A stretch of DNA of 64,000 nucleotides, from assembly GCA_963848035.1 (NCBI GenBank), contig CAWKCD010000001.1:3224001-3288000 (forward strand), written 5' to 3'. Below are positions 19,843 through 28,155 of this stretch, in pieces (positions within the stretch are counted from its first letter, which is position 1; the number at the start of each line of letters is the position of its first letter). A program made the translations under genes and the position numbers. The notes beneath the pieces were generated by a model. That model saw only the letters and a program-made list of their open reading frames with translations. It was not told the DNA's origin and made no database searches. The DNA comes from JAVVHH01 sp963848035. Its GTDB lineage: Bacteria > Pseudomonadota > Alphaproteobacteria > Acetobacterales > Acetobacteraceae.

Positions 19843-22181
19843 TCGACCGTTTCCGGCTCCTTCTCGATGCCGCCCTCGTCGCCGTCGCCTTCCTTCGGGG
19901 GCGCGGCCGTGGCTTCGGTGTATTCGAAGTCCAGCTTGGCGTCCTTGAGAGTGACCTTGACGGCGCCGCCCTTGACGAGCTTGCCGAACAGCAATTCCTC
20001 GGCGAGCGGCTTCTTGATGTATTCCTGGATGACGCGGGCGAGCGGGCGTGCGCCGTAGAGACGGTCGTAGCCGCGCTCGGCGAGCCATTCCTTGGCGCCG
20101 GAGGAGAGTTCGATCGTCACGTTGCGGTCGGCCAACTGGGCCTCGAGCTGCATGACGAACTTCTCGACGACCTGGCCCACGATCTCCTGGGTGAGGCCGG
20201 CGAACGGGATGATCGCGTCGAGCCGGTTGCGGAATTCGGGGGTGAACAGGCGCTTGATCGCCTCCTCGTCCTCGCCGGTGCGGCCCTCGTCGCGGCCGAA
20301 GCCGATGGTCTCCTTGGCCATGTCGGAGGCGCCCGCGTTCGTGGTCATGATCAGGATCACGTTGCGGAAATCGACGATCTTGCCGTTGTGGTCGGTCAGC
20401 TTGCCGTGGTCCATGACCTGCAGAAGGATGTTGAACAGGTCCGGATGCGCCTTCTCGATCTCGTCGAGGAGGAGCACGCAGTGCGGGTGCTGGTCGATCG
20501 CATCGGTCAGCAGGCCGCCCTGGTCGAAGCCGACATAGCCCGGCGGCGCGCCGATCAGGCGGGAGACGCTGTGGCGCTCCATGTATTCGGACATGTCGAA
20601 GCGGGTCAGCTCGATGCCGAGGGTGGCGGCGAGCTGGCGGGCGACTTCGGTCTTGCCGACGCCGGTCGGGCCGCTGAACAGGTAGTTGCCGATCGGCTTC
20701 TCGATCTCGCGCAGCCCGGCGCGGGACAGCTTGATTGCGGCGGAGAGCGCCTCGATCGCCTTGTCCTGGCCGAAGACCATGTTCTTGAGGTCGCGCTCGA
20801 GATTGCGCAGCGTCTCCTTGTCGTCGGCCGAGACCGACTTCGGCGGGATGCGGGCGATCTTGGCGACGATCTCCTCGACGTCACGGAGCGTCACGGTCTT
20901 TTTGCGCTTGCCCTCGGGCTGGAGCATGCGGCTGGCGCCGACTTCGTCGATCACGTCGATCGCCTTGTCGGGCAGCTTGCGGTCGTTGATGTATTTTGCC
21001 GAGAGCTCGACCGCGCCGCGGATTGCCTCTTCGGTGTAGCGGACCTTGTGGTGCTTCTCGTAGTTGGTCTTGAGGCCGCGCAGGATCTTGACCGCGTCTT
21101 CGAGCGAGGGCTCGTTGACGTCGATCTTCTGGAAGCGGCGGACGAGGGCGCGGTCCTTCTCGAAGTAGTTGCGATACTCCTTGTAGGTCGTGCTGCCGAT
21201 GCAGCGGAGCGCGCCGGAGGCCAGCGCGGGCTTGAGCAGGTTGCTCGCGTCCATCGCGCCGCCGGAGGTGGCGCCCGCGCCGATGACGGTGTGGATCTCG
21301 TCGATGAACAGGATCGAGCCCGGGTGGGCTTCCAGCTCGGTCACGACGGCCTTCAGGCGCTCCTCGAAGTCGCCGCGATAACGCGTGCCGGCGAGCAGCG
21401 AGCCCATATCGAGGGCGAAGATCGTGCTCTTGGCGAGGACTTCGGGCACGTCGCCTTCGACGATGCGCTTGGCCAGGCCTTCGGCGATGGCGGTCTTGCC
21501 GACGCCGGGATCACCGACATAGAGCGGGTTGTTCTTGGTGCGGCGGCAGAGGATCTGGATGGTGCGCTCGATCTCGGTGTCGCGGCCGATGAGCGGGTCG
21601 ATCTTGCCGGCGGTGGCCTTCTTGTTGAGGTTGACGCAGTAGTTGGAGAGGGCGTCCTGGGCGCGGCGGCCGGGCTTCTCCTCGCGCTCGTTCTCGGCGG
21701 CGCCTTCCTCCTTGGTGCCCTGGACCGGGCGCTGCTGGGTGCGGCCGGGAGCCTTGGCGATGCCGTGGCTGATGAAGTTGACGGCGTCGAGCCGGGTCAT
21801 GTCCTGGAGCTGCAGGAAGTAGACGGCGTGGCTCTCGCGCTCGCTGAAGAGGGCGACGAGGACGTTGGCGCCGGTGACTTCGTCGCGGCCGGAGCTCTGG
21901 ACGTGGATCGCGGCGCGCTGGACGACACGCTGGAAGCCGGCGGTCGGCTTCGGGTCGCCGGCGCGGTCGGTGGCCAGGCCGGAAAGATCCTTGTCGAGGA
22001 ACTCGCTGAGGTCCTGCCGCAGCTTGTCGAGATCGACGCCGCAGGCGCGCAGGACGGTTGCGGCATCGCTATCGTCGGCGAGGCCGAGGAGGAGATGTTC
22101 CAACGTTGCGTATTCGTGCCGGCGCTCGCTGGCGAGCGATAGGGCGCGGTGCAGCGTCTGCTCTAAATTGCGGGAAAGCAT
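19839..22181 (-). CDS. clpA: ATP-dependent Clp protease ATP-binding subunit ClpA
   Basis: 780-aa AAA+ unfoldase partner of ClpP. The N-terminal Clp repeat domain starts MLSRNLEQTLHRALSLASER; the first ATPase has GDPGVGKTAIAEGLA and DEIHTVIGAGATSG, the second SGPTGVGKTEVARQLA and VLLLDEIEKAHPDLFN. The linker and the lack of a ClpB-type middle coiled coil identify ClpA. clpS lies 105 bp upstream on the same strand, so the N-end-rule adaptor and unfoldase are co-located. Confidence 0.97.
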   Translation of the reverse strand: MLSRNLEQTLHRALSLASERRHEYATLEHLLLGLADDSDAATVLRACGVDLDKLRQDLSEFLDKDLSGLATDRAGDPKPTAGFQRVVQRAAIHVQSSGRDEVTGANVLVALFSERESHAVYFLQLQDMTRLDAVNFISHGIAKAPGRTQQRPVQGTKEEGAAENEREEKPGRRAQDALSNYCVNLNKKATAGKIDPLIGRDTEIERTIQILCRRTKNNPLYVGDPGVGKTAIAEGLAKRIVEGDVPEVLAKSTIFALDMGSLLAGTRYRGDFEERLKAVVTELEAHPGSILFIDEIHTVIGAGATSGGAMDASNLLKPALASGALRCIGSTTYKEYRNYFEKDRALVRRFQKIDVNEPSLEDAVKILRGLKTNYEKHHKVRYTEEAIRGAVELSAKYINDRKLPDKAIDVIDEVGASRMLQPEGKRKKTVTLRDVEEIVAKIARIPPKSVSADDKETLRNLERDLKNMVFGQDKAIEALSAAIKLSRAGLREIEKPIGNYLFSGPTGVGKTEVARQLAATLGIELTRFDMSEYMERHSVSRLIGAPPGYVGFDQGGLLTDAIDQHPHCVLLLDEIEKAHPDLFNILLQVMDHGKLTDHNGKIVDFRNVILIMTTNAGASDMAKETIGFGRDEGRTGEDEEAIKRLFTPEFRNRLDAIIPFAGLTQEIVGQVVEKFVMQLEAQLADRNVTIELSSGAKEWLAERGYDRLYGARPLARVIQEYIKKPLAEELLFGKLVKGGAVKVTLKDAKLDFEYTEATAAPPKEGDGDEGGIEKEPETVE

Positions 22182-22286
22182 TCTATCGACGCTCCTTCGC
22201 GCTGGTCGTGGCCGTATCGCTCACGTGAGCGACCGGTGCGCGACCATCTTCATGATCAGAACATTCAGGCACGGGTAAGGTTGAGT

Positions 22287-22616
22287 TCATTCCTTCTCGA
22301 TCGTGCATTGGAGAGGGTGCTGATTTTGCCGGGCGAGGTCCATGACCTGAGTGACCTTGGTCTCGGCGACTTCGTATGTATAGGCACCGCACACTCCGAC
22401 TCCGCGACGATGGACGTGCAGCATGATGCGCGTCGCTTCTTCGCGGGTCTTTTGAAAAAATCGTTCGAGGACGTGCACGACGAACTCCATCGGCGTGTAG
22501 TCGTCGTTGAGCATCAGAACCTTGTACATCGCGGGCTTGCGCGTCTTGGGACGCGTCTTGACCACCACCCCGGTGTTTGGTCCTTCTCCGTTACCGCGTT
22601 TGTCGTTATCGCTCAT
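22287..22616 (-). CDS. clpS: ATP-dependent Clp protease adaptor ClpS
   Basis: 109-aa adaptor that delivers N-degron substrates to ClpA. The core is MYKVLMLNDDYTPMEFVVHV (binding-pocket Asn-Asp-Asp and Met), followed by EEATRIMLHVHRRGVGVCG and YTYEVAETKV. The start MSDNDKRGNG at 22616 is chosen over an upstream in-frame ATG (22709), since the extra residues are not family-like. Located just before clpA. Confidence 0.96.
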   Translation of the reverse strand: MSDNDKRGNGEGPNTGVVVKTRPKTRKPAMYKVLMLNDDYTPMEFVVHVLERFFQKTREEATRIMLHVHRRGVGVCGAYTYEVAETKVTQVMDLARQNQHPLQCTIEKE

Positions 22617-22791
22617 TCGTCCCGATACCCTGGCCGCAGCACTGCCCACCGCCGTCGGTCGCCGATCGCTTGGCACCGTTGGAGCGGGTAGGGCTCCAGC
22701 GAAGAGCATATCGGAATGCGTGTCGCCGGGAAAAGACTTCGCATGGCCTCCCCCGGATAATCGCCTGGGTGTGTTGAGAATCCATGAACGA

Positions 22792-22824
22792 AAAATGGCC
22801 CGAGCGGGTTGCTCGGGCCATTTT
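22792..22824 (-). terminator. Rho-independent terminator of the phasin gene
   Basis: Perfect 14-bp inverted repeat: AAAATGGCCCGAGC (22792-22805), 5-base loop, and its complement (22811-22824). Read on the minus strand it follows the phasin stop by about 40 bp and ends in a T run. The A-run on the other side could also stop plus-strand transcription. Confidence 0.85.
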
Positions 22825-22864
22825 CGTCGGAATTTGTGCTGCGTTACCGCAGCACTGGCGCTGG

Positions 22865-23209
22865 TTAGGCGGCTTTGAAGGTCTCGGCGGCGATGGTCAT
22901 GCGGCCGGCGATCGGCTCGTAGACCTGCTCGACGATCTTGAAGGAGGTCTCGGCGAGCGAGCCGGTCTGCGACACGGCCTTCTCGAGCGACGAGCGCGCG
23001 AAAGTGGTCTGCAGCTCGATGGCTTCCTTGACGGACTTCACGCCGCTCATGGCGCGGAACGTCGACATGCTCTCGTCCATCGCCGCCTGGGCGTTGGCGG
23101 CCATCTGCTTGGCAATGTCCTGGAACCCGGTCGCCATAATCTGGCTGGCCTTGACCATCGCTTCGATGTTGCCTTGGCCGAAGGTGATGAACTGCTCAGC
23201 GGTCTTCAT
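22865..23209 (-). CDS. Phasin family protein
   Basis: 114-aa amphipathic helical protein that coats polyhydroxyalkanoate granules. QFITFGQGNIEAMVKASQIM and GFQDIAKQMAANAQAAMDES match the Phasin_2 pattern, with helix-forming, Ala/Met/Gln-rich sequence. The ATG at 23209 has AAGGA eight bases upstream; a longer in-frame reading to 23437 lacks such a site. Downstream is a strong terminator; upstream are TGC-N3-GCA sequences like binding sites of the regulator PhaR. Confidence 0.87.
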   Translation of the reverse strand: MKTAEQFITFGQGNIEAMVKASQIMATGFQDIAKQMAANAQAAMDESMSTFRAMSGVKSVKEAIELQTTFARSSLEKAVSQTGSLAETSFKIVEQVYEPIAGRMTIAAETFKAA

Positions 23210-23260
23210 TATGTGTTCCTTTGTTGTCCGGCCCGCGCATGTGCGACCGAAGCGTTGCAT

Positions 23261-23290
23261 GGAGCTGCGCGTAGCAGCTCCGGGCTTTTT
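23261..23290 (+). terminator. Terminator-like hairpin with T run in the phasin/dacA intergenic region
   Basis: GGAGCTGC (23261-23268), loop GCGTA, GCAGCTCC (23274-23281), then GGGCTTTTT. On the plus strand this has the form of an intrinsic terminator or attenuator, but no plus-strand gene ends here. It lies in the phasin leader on the minus strand. The hairpin also contains CTGC-N5-GCAG. Function uncertain. Confidence 0.4.
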
Positions 23291-23295
23291 CCGGC

Positions 23296-23318
23296 GATGC
23301 TGCGCTGCAACATGACTG
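23296..23318. promoter_or_regulatory. Putative PhaR-type operator (TGC-GCT-GCA)
   Basis: TGCGCTGCA at 23301-23309 fits TGC-N3-GCA, a form described for alphaproteobacterial PhaR sites. The surrounding 23 bases are 19/23 identical to 31361-31383. Part of the 314-bp gap (23210-23523) between the divergent phasin and dacA genes, which otherwise shows no open frame of its own. Confidence 0.45.
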
Positions 23319-23353
23319 TTATGGCGTGAGGCTCGCTGCGAGAGCAATGAATT

Positions 23354-23368
23354 TTGTGCATCGCACAA
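23354..23368. promoter_or_regulatory. Palindromic operator candidate TTGTGC-ATC-GCACAA
   Basis: Perfect 6-bp inverted repeat around ATC, containing TGC-ATC-GCA. It lies about 150 bp upstream of both the phasin and dacA starts. A PhaR-type or other repressor site is inferred, not shown. Confidence 0.5.
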
Positions 23369-23523
23369 TGCGCTAAACGCAGACGTGATGGAACCGGGCG
23401 CAAACCTGAGACGGTGGGCGTAGGAATATTCGCTCATAACCCCTTGGACCTATTGTAAAAGCTCTGGACAGGGCATCGCGCCGGCCGGTAAAACTCCGAT
23501 GACACTGCATGAGGACAGACCTT

Positions 23524-24675
23524 ATGGTCGGCCCTAACGGCGGATCGCGATTCGCGTTCAAGTTGTTTTTGTTGATAGTTTTGCTCGTGACGGTTGTCGC
23601 CGGCGTGCCGGCGCGCGCGCAGGTCGGGTCGGAACGCTATTCGTCGATGGTCATCGATTCGCAGTCGGGCCAGGTGATCTCCTCGGCAAATCCCGACGAA
23701 TATCGGTTTCCCGCCAGCCTGACCAAGATGATGACCATCTATATGGTGTTCGAGGCGGTTCGCGACGGGCGGGTGTCGTTCAACGACACGGTGCAGATGT
23801 CGCCCTGGGCGGCGTCGATGCCGCCCACGAAAATGGGCATTCCGGCCGGCGGCACGATCTCGGTGCACGAGGCGCTGCTGGCGCTGGTGACGAAGTCGGC
23901 CAACGACGTGGCGGCGGCGCTGGGGGAGATGCTCGGGGGCAACGAGGATCGGTTCGCGGAATTGATGACGGTGCGCGCGCACGGGCTGGGGATGAGCCGG
24001 ACGACGTTCCGGAACGCTTCCGGGCTGCCGGATTGGGGGCAGGTGACGACGGCGCGCGACATGGTCGTGCTGGCGCGGCACCTGATCCAGGATTTCCCGC
24101 AATACTACCAGCTGTTCAGCACGCCGTACTTCCAGTTCCATGGCCGGACGGTGATGAACCACCAGACTCTGCTGCGGACGTATGCGGGAGCGGATGGGCT
24201 GAAGACAGGGTATACCGAGGCTTCGGGATACAATGTCGTCACGTCGGCGGCGCGGGGCAACGTTCGGCTGATCGGGGTCGTGCTGGGCGCGGGCAGCGGC
24301 GGTGAGCGCGACTTGAACATGGCTGCGCTGCTGGACCAGGGCTTCCTGCGGATGGGGATCGCACCGGTGGAGGTCGCGCGGCATGAGCCGTATTACCATT
24401 TGCCGTTGATGGGTGCAGCACGGGCTGCGCCGATGCCCGTGTATGCCGAGCCGCCGCCGCGGATGCGGCCGGCGATGCGCGAACGGGTGATGGAGCATCA
24501 TGGGCGGCGGTTCCTTGCGCCGTCAGCGGCGTCTCGGCTGCCGCCGCCGCCTGCCTATGCGCCGCCGCCGATGCGGTCGCGGGCGACGGGCAAGGTGCGG
24601 GGGACGCCGCGGGTGGCGAAACACGGGTCCGGGTCACGGATCGCGGCCGAGGGACGGGGTGCGCCGCGAGGCTGA
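23524..24675 (+). CDS. D-alanyl-D-alanine carboxypeptidase (PBP5-type, family S11)
   Basis: 383-aa periplasmic enzyme that trims D-Ala from peptidoglycan stem peptides. Signal peptide: FAFKLFLLIVLLVTVVAG then VPARAQ. Active-site motifs: Ser65-Leu-Thr-Lys68 in PASLTKMMTIY, SAN in TKSANDVAAALGEML, and KTG in GLKTGYTEASGY. The C-terminal 100 residues are Pro/Arg-rich with no recognised fold. ATG 23524 is chosen because AGGA lies 8 bases upstream; the in-frame ATG at 23509 lacks a ribosome site. Divergent from the phasin gene. Confidence 0.9.
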   Translation: MVGPNGGSRFAFKLFLLIVLLVTVVAGVPARAQVGSERYSSMVIDSQSGQVISSANPDEYRFPASLTKMMTIYMVFEAVRDGRVSFNDTVQMSPWAASMPPTKMGIPAGGTISVHEALLALVTKSANDVAAALGEMLGGNEDRFAELMTVRAHGLGMSRTTFRNASGLPDWGQVTTARDMVVLARHLIQDFPQYYQLFSTPYFQFHGRTVMNHQTLLRTYAGADGLKTGYTEASGYNVVTSAARGNVRLIGVVLGAGSGGERDLNMAALLDQGFLRMGIAPVEVARHEPYYHLPLMGAARAAPMPVYAEPPPRMRPAMRERVMEHHGRRFLAPSAASRLPPPPAYAPPPMRSRATGKVRGTPRVAKHGSGSRIAAEGRGAPRG

Positions 24676-24746
24676 GGCGGTTGCTCCCTTGCGCACGGGC
24701 GCGACGCTGCGCATTTTGAGCCCTGGATAAATGGAGCCTGGTCCGG

Positions 24747-25550
24747 ATGGACGGCAGCGGCGACGCAAGACGCATCACGATACACACGCCGGCGGATTTC
24801 GCGGGGATGCGAGCTGCGGGACAGCTCGCGGCGGCGACGCTGGATCATGTGACGCCCTTCGTGAAGGTGGGGGCGACGACGGCCCAGCTGGACGAGGTGT
24901 GCCACGAGTTCATCCGCGCCCATGGGGCGGTGGCGGCGCCGCTGAACTATCGCGGGTTCCCGAAGAGCATCTGCACGTCGATCAACCACGTGGTCTGTCA
25001 TGGCATTCCGGGCGAGCGGAAGCTGGTCGATGGCGACGTGCTGAACATCGACGTCACGGTGGTGCTGGACGGGTGGCATGGCGACACGAGCCGGATGTAC
25101 GTGGCGGGGACGGCGCCGACTCGGGCGGTGCGGCTGATGGACGTGACCTACGAGGCGATGATGCTCGGGGTGAAGGCGGTGCGGCCGGGAGCGACGCTGG
25201 GCGATATCGGGCATGCGATCCAGGCCTATGTGGAGGCGGCGCGGTTTTCGGTGGTGCGGGATTTCTGCGGGCACGGGATCGGGCGGCGGTTCCACGAGGC
25301 GCCGAACGTGCTGCATTTCGGCAAGGCCGGCGACGGCCCGGTGCTGCGGCCGGGGATGTTCTTCACGATCGAGCCGATGGTCAATGCGGGCCGGCCGGAG
25401 GTGAAGGTTCTGGACGACGGGTGGACAGCGGTGACGCGGGACCGGAGCTTGTCGGCGCAGTTCGAGCACATGGTGGGGGTTACCGAGGACGGGGTGGAGG
25501 TGTTCACTTACTCGCCCGCCGGGCTGCACAAACCGCCTTACGGCGTCTGA
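24747..25550 (+). CDS. map: Type I methionine aminopeptidase
   Basis: 267-aa enzyme that removes the initiator Met from nascent proteins. The dinuclear metal ligands are visible: Asp pair in LNIDVTVVLDGWHGDTSRMY, His in DFCGHGIGRRFHE, Glu in TIEPMVNAG and Glu in QFEHMVGVT. Length is normal. Followed after one base by a TTG-start thioesterase gene, then radC, suggesting an operon. Confidence 0.96.
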   Translation: MDGSGDARRITIHTPADFAGMRAAGQLAAATLDHVTPFVKVGATTAQLDEVCHEFIRAHGAVAAPLNYRGFPKSICTSINHVVCHGIPGERKLVDGDVLNIDVTVVLDGWHGDTSRMYVAGTAPTRAVRLMDVTYEAMMLGVKAVRPGATLGDIGHAIQAYVEAARFSVVRDFCGHGIGRRFHEAPNVLHFGKAGDGPVLRPGMFFTIEPMVNAGRPEVKVLDDGWTAVTRDRSLSAQFEHMVGVTEDGVEVFTYSPAGLHKPPYGV

Positions 25551-25551
25551 G

Positions 25552-25944
25552 TTGGCGGCATTCGTCACGACGCATCGGCTCCGGTTCAACGACACGGATG
25601 GGCTGGGGCACGTCAACAATGCGGTGTTCGCGGTCATGCTCGAGCAGGGGCGGTCGGAGCTGGCGGTCGAGGCCGGGCTGCCGATGGGGCGTGACGGGCA
25701 GGCGCTGGTGATCGTCCGGCTCGAGCTCGATTTCGTGCGCGAGATGGCATGGCCGGGGGATGTGCGGATCGAGACGTGGCTAGCGCGGTTGGGCGGGCGC
25801 TCGTTCACGATGGGACAGCAGTTGATCCATGGCGGCGAGGTTTGCGCGCGGGCGCAGACGGTGCTGGTGGTGATGGACCGGGAGAGTAAGCGGGCGGTTT
25901 CGATCGATCCGTGGCGGGAGCGGCTGGCGGCGTTCGAGGCGTGA
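25552..25944 (+). CDS. Acyl-CoA thioesterase, hotdog fold (4HBT)
   Basis: 130-aa single hotdog domain: RLRFNDTDGLGHVNNAVFAV with the catalytic Asp motif (D-x-x-G-H-V-N), and DFVREMAWPGDVRIETWLAR. Similar to YbgC/4-hydroxybenzoyl-CoA thioesterases; substrate unknown. Starts with TTG one base after the map stop and its stop overlaps the radC GTG (GTGA), so translation is coupled both ways. Confidence 0.85.
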   Translation: MAAFVTTHRLRFNDTDGLGHVNNAVFAVMLEQGRSELAVEAGLPMGRDGQALVIVRLELDFVREMAWPGDVRIETWLARLGGRSFTMGQQLIHGGEVCARAQTVLVVMDRESKRAVSIDPWRERLAAFEA

Positions 25945-26651
25945 GCGATCTGCTGGGGGACGATCCGGTTCCACCCAGCCCGACGTCAGCGGAAGGTCAT
26001 CGCAAGCGTCTGCGGGCGCGGTTGCTGACAGCGGGCCCGGATAGCGTGGCCGATCATGAATTGCTGGAGCTGGTGCTGTTCCTGGCGCTGCCGCGGAGGG
26101 ACACCAAGCCGATCGCACGGGCGTTGCTGTCGCGGTTCGGGTCGTATGCGGGGGCGGTGAGCGCCGATCTCGCGGAGCTGCGCGGGATCGAGGGGCTGGG
26201 AGAGGCGGGGGCGGCCGCGCTGAAGACGGTGCAGGCGGCGGCGCTGCGGCTGGTTCGGGCGGAAGTGCAGGACGCGCCGGTGCTGACGCGGTGGGACCGG
26301 GTGGTCGAGTATCTGACGGCCGTCATGGCGCGGGAGCGGGTGGAGCAGTTCCGGGTGCTGTTCCTGGACGCGAAGAACCGGCTGATCGCGGACGAGGCGC
26401 AGTCTCGGGGAACGGTGAGCCATACGCCGGTGTATCCGCGCGAGGTGGTCAAGCGAGCGCTGGAGCTGCATGCGAGCGCGCTGATCCTGGCGCACAACCA
26501 TCCGAGCGGGGACCCGGCGCCTTCGGCGGACGACATCGCGATGACGAAGGCGATCTCGGCGGCGGCTTCGGCGCTGGGGGTGGTGGTGCATGACCACGTC
26601 ATCGTGGGGAACGGGCGAGTGTTGAGTTTCCGGACGGAGGGGTTGCTGTAG
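25941..26651 (+). CDS. radC: RadC/YeeS family DNA repair-type JAMM protein
   Basis: 236-aa protein. N-terminal helix-hairpin-helix region (LSRFGSYAGAVSADLAELR and IEGLGEAGAAALKTVQ), then a JAMM metalloprotease-like domain with EXnHxHPSGDPxPSxxD seen as LAHNHPSGDPAPSADD. The in vivo role of RadC remains unsettled. GTG start 25941 overlaps the thioesterase stop; a longer GTG start at 25911 would overlap that gene by 34 bp. Confidence 0.93.
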   Translation: MSDLLGDDPVPPSPTSAEGHRKRLRARLLTAGPDSVADHELLELVLFLALPRRDTKPIARALLSRFGSYAGAVSADLAELRGIEGLGEAGAAALKTVQAAALRLVRAEVQDAPVLTRWDRVVEYLTAVMARERVEQFRVLFLDAKNRLIADEAQSRGTVSHTPVYPREVVKRALELHASALILAHNHPSGDPAPSADDIAMTKAISAAASALGVVVHDHVIVGNGRVLSFRTEGLL

Positions 26652-27115
26652 GTGACCGCGGTCGCGGCGGAGAGCCCGGCACAGGCGGAGGTCGCGGCGT
26701 TGCTGGCGAGCGCGGATGCATGGGCGGCGGCGTTGTATCCGGCGCAAAGCCGGCATGCGGCGACGATCGAGGGGCTGCTCGCGGCCGATACGCGGTTTTT
26801 CGTTCCACGACGGCATGGGCGGGCCGTGGGGTGCGGGGGCTATGCGCGGCTTGGCCCCGAGGCGGCTGAGTTGAAACGGCTGTTCGTGGATCCGTCGTTG
26901 CGCGGGCAGGGGGTGGGCGTGATGATCGTGCGGGCCGTGGAGGCGGCGGCGGCGGCGGAGGGCGTGCGGAGATTGCTGCTGGAGACGGGAGTGAAGTCGG
27001 CCGAGGCCTGGGATTGTATTGACGGCTGGGATTTGTCGAGTGTGCGCCGTTCGGGTCGTATCGGCCGGATCCGTTGAGCGTGTTCATGGTGAAGGCGCAG
27101 GTGGCGGGCGCTTAG
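26652..27115 (+). pseudogene. GNAT N-acetyltransferase, C-terminus disrupted by frameshift and stop
   Basis: Begins with GTG directly after the radC stop. LKRLFVDPSLRGQGVGVMIV is the acetyl-CoA-binding core and LLLETGVKSAEAW follows, after which the frame degenerates and stops at 27077. The expected end is found in another frame: LGLY, then a TGA at 27020-27022, then RLGFVECAPFGSYRPDPLSV ending at 27115. Restoring it needs one inserted base near 27008 and a sense codon (for example CGA) in place of TGA. So at least two lesions, which favours true decay more than a single sequencing slip. Confidence 0.78.
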
Positions 27116-27118
27116 GTT

Positions 27119-27164
27119 CTTGCCGCTCTGGATCGCCGCGTCGCTTCGCTCCTCGCGATGACAG
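27119..27164 (+). repeat. REP-like dispersed repeat, copy 2
   Basis: TGCCGCTCTGGATCGCCGCG followed by TCGCTCCTCGCGATGACA, between the decayed acetyltransferase and the BKACE gene. Same orientation as the other copies. Confidence 0.75.
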
Positions 27165-27228
27165 GGGAGGGGTGGCCTAGCCGGGTTGGGCGCGGGGGTG
27201 CAGGATTGAGTCTGAAAAGGGAGGACGC

Positions 27229-28155
27229 ATGGCCAAGGTCATCATCAGCTGCGCCGTCACGGGCGCGATCCATACGCCGAGCATGTCGGAGTATTTGCCG
27301 ATCACGCCGGAGCAGATCGCTCAGAGCAGCATCGAGGCGGCCGAGGCGGGGGCGGCGATCATCCATCTGCATGCGCGCGATCCGCAGACGGGGGAGCCGA
27401 CGCCGGATCCGGCGGTGTTCATGCGGTTCCTGCCGACGATCAAGCAGAGCACGGACGCGGTCGTGAACATCACGACGGGCGGCGGGCTGAACATGACGCT
27501 GGACGACCGGCTGGCGGCGCCGCTGTTGGCCAAGCCCGAGATGTGTTCGCTGAACATGGGGTCGATGAACTTCAACATCTCCAATGCGGGCAACCGGGTG
27601 AAGACCTGGAAGCACGATTGGGAGCAGCCGTATCTGGCGCGGACGGACGACCACATCTTCCGCAATACGTTCCGGGACATCGAGAACATCTGCAAGCGGT
27701 TGGGCGACGAGCACGGCACGCGGTTCGAGTTCGAATGTTACGACGTCGGGCATCTGTATAACCTGGCGTACATGCTGGAGCGGGGGGTGGTGAAGCCGCC
27801 GCTGTTCGCGCAGACGATCTTCGGGATCCTGGGCGGGATCGGGGCGGAGCCGCAGAACCTGATGTTCATGAAGGAGACGGCGGACCGGCTGTTCGGGGAT
27901 CAGTACGTGTGGTCGGTGCTGGCGGCGGGGCGGCACCAGATGGCGTTCACGACGATGGCGGGCATCCTTGGCGGGAACGTGCGCGTTGGGCTCGAGGACA
28001 GTCTCTATATCAGCAAGGGGAAGCTCGCTTCTTCGAATGCGGAGCAGGTGAGCAAGATCCGGCGGATCCTGGAGGATCTGAGTTTGGAGATCGCGACGCC
28101 GGCGGAGGCGCGGGCGATGCTGGGATTGAAGGGGGGAGATCGGGTTGGATTTTAA
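27229..28155 (+). CDS. 3-keto-5-aminohexanoate cleavage (BKACE, DUF849) family protein
   Basis: 308-aa TIM-barrel enzyme. Beta-keto acid cleavage enzymes condense a beta-keto acid with acetyl-CoA to give acetoacetate plus a new CoA ester. The zinc motif HLHARDPQTGEPTPDP (His-x-His) is present near residue 46, with NITTGGGLNMTLDDRLA and RVGLEDSLYISKG, which holds the conserved Glu. Substrate specificity in this family varies and cannot be read here. First gene of a three-gene overlapping set with a dipeptidase and an aldo-keto reductase. Confidence 0.93.
   Translation: MAKVIISCAVTGAIHTPSMSEYLPITPEQIAQSSIEAAEAGAAIIHLHARDPQTGEPTPDPAVFMRFLPTIKQSTDAVVNITTGGGLNMTLDDRLAAPLLAKPEMCSLNMGSMNFNISNAGNRVKTWKHDWEQPYLARTDDHIFRNTFRDIENICKRLGDEHGTRFEFECYDVGHLYNLAYMLERGVVKPPLFAQTIFGILGGIGAEPQNLMFMKETADRLFGDQYVWSVLAAGRHQMAFTTMAGILGGNVRVGLEDSLYISKGKLASSNAEQVSKIRRILEDLSLEIATPAEARAMLGLKGGDRVGF

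Noticed and set aside
23261..23290. Terminator of a plus-strand small RNA or gene between phasin and dacA
   Set aside because: No open frame or promoter could be identified in front of it; kept only as a low-confidence hairpin.
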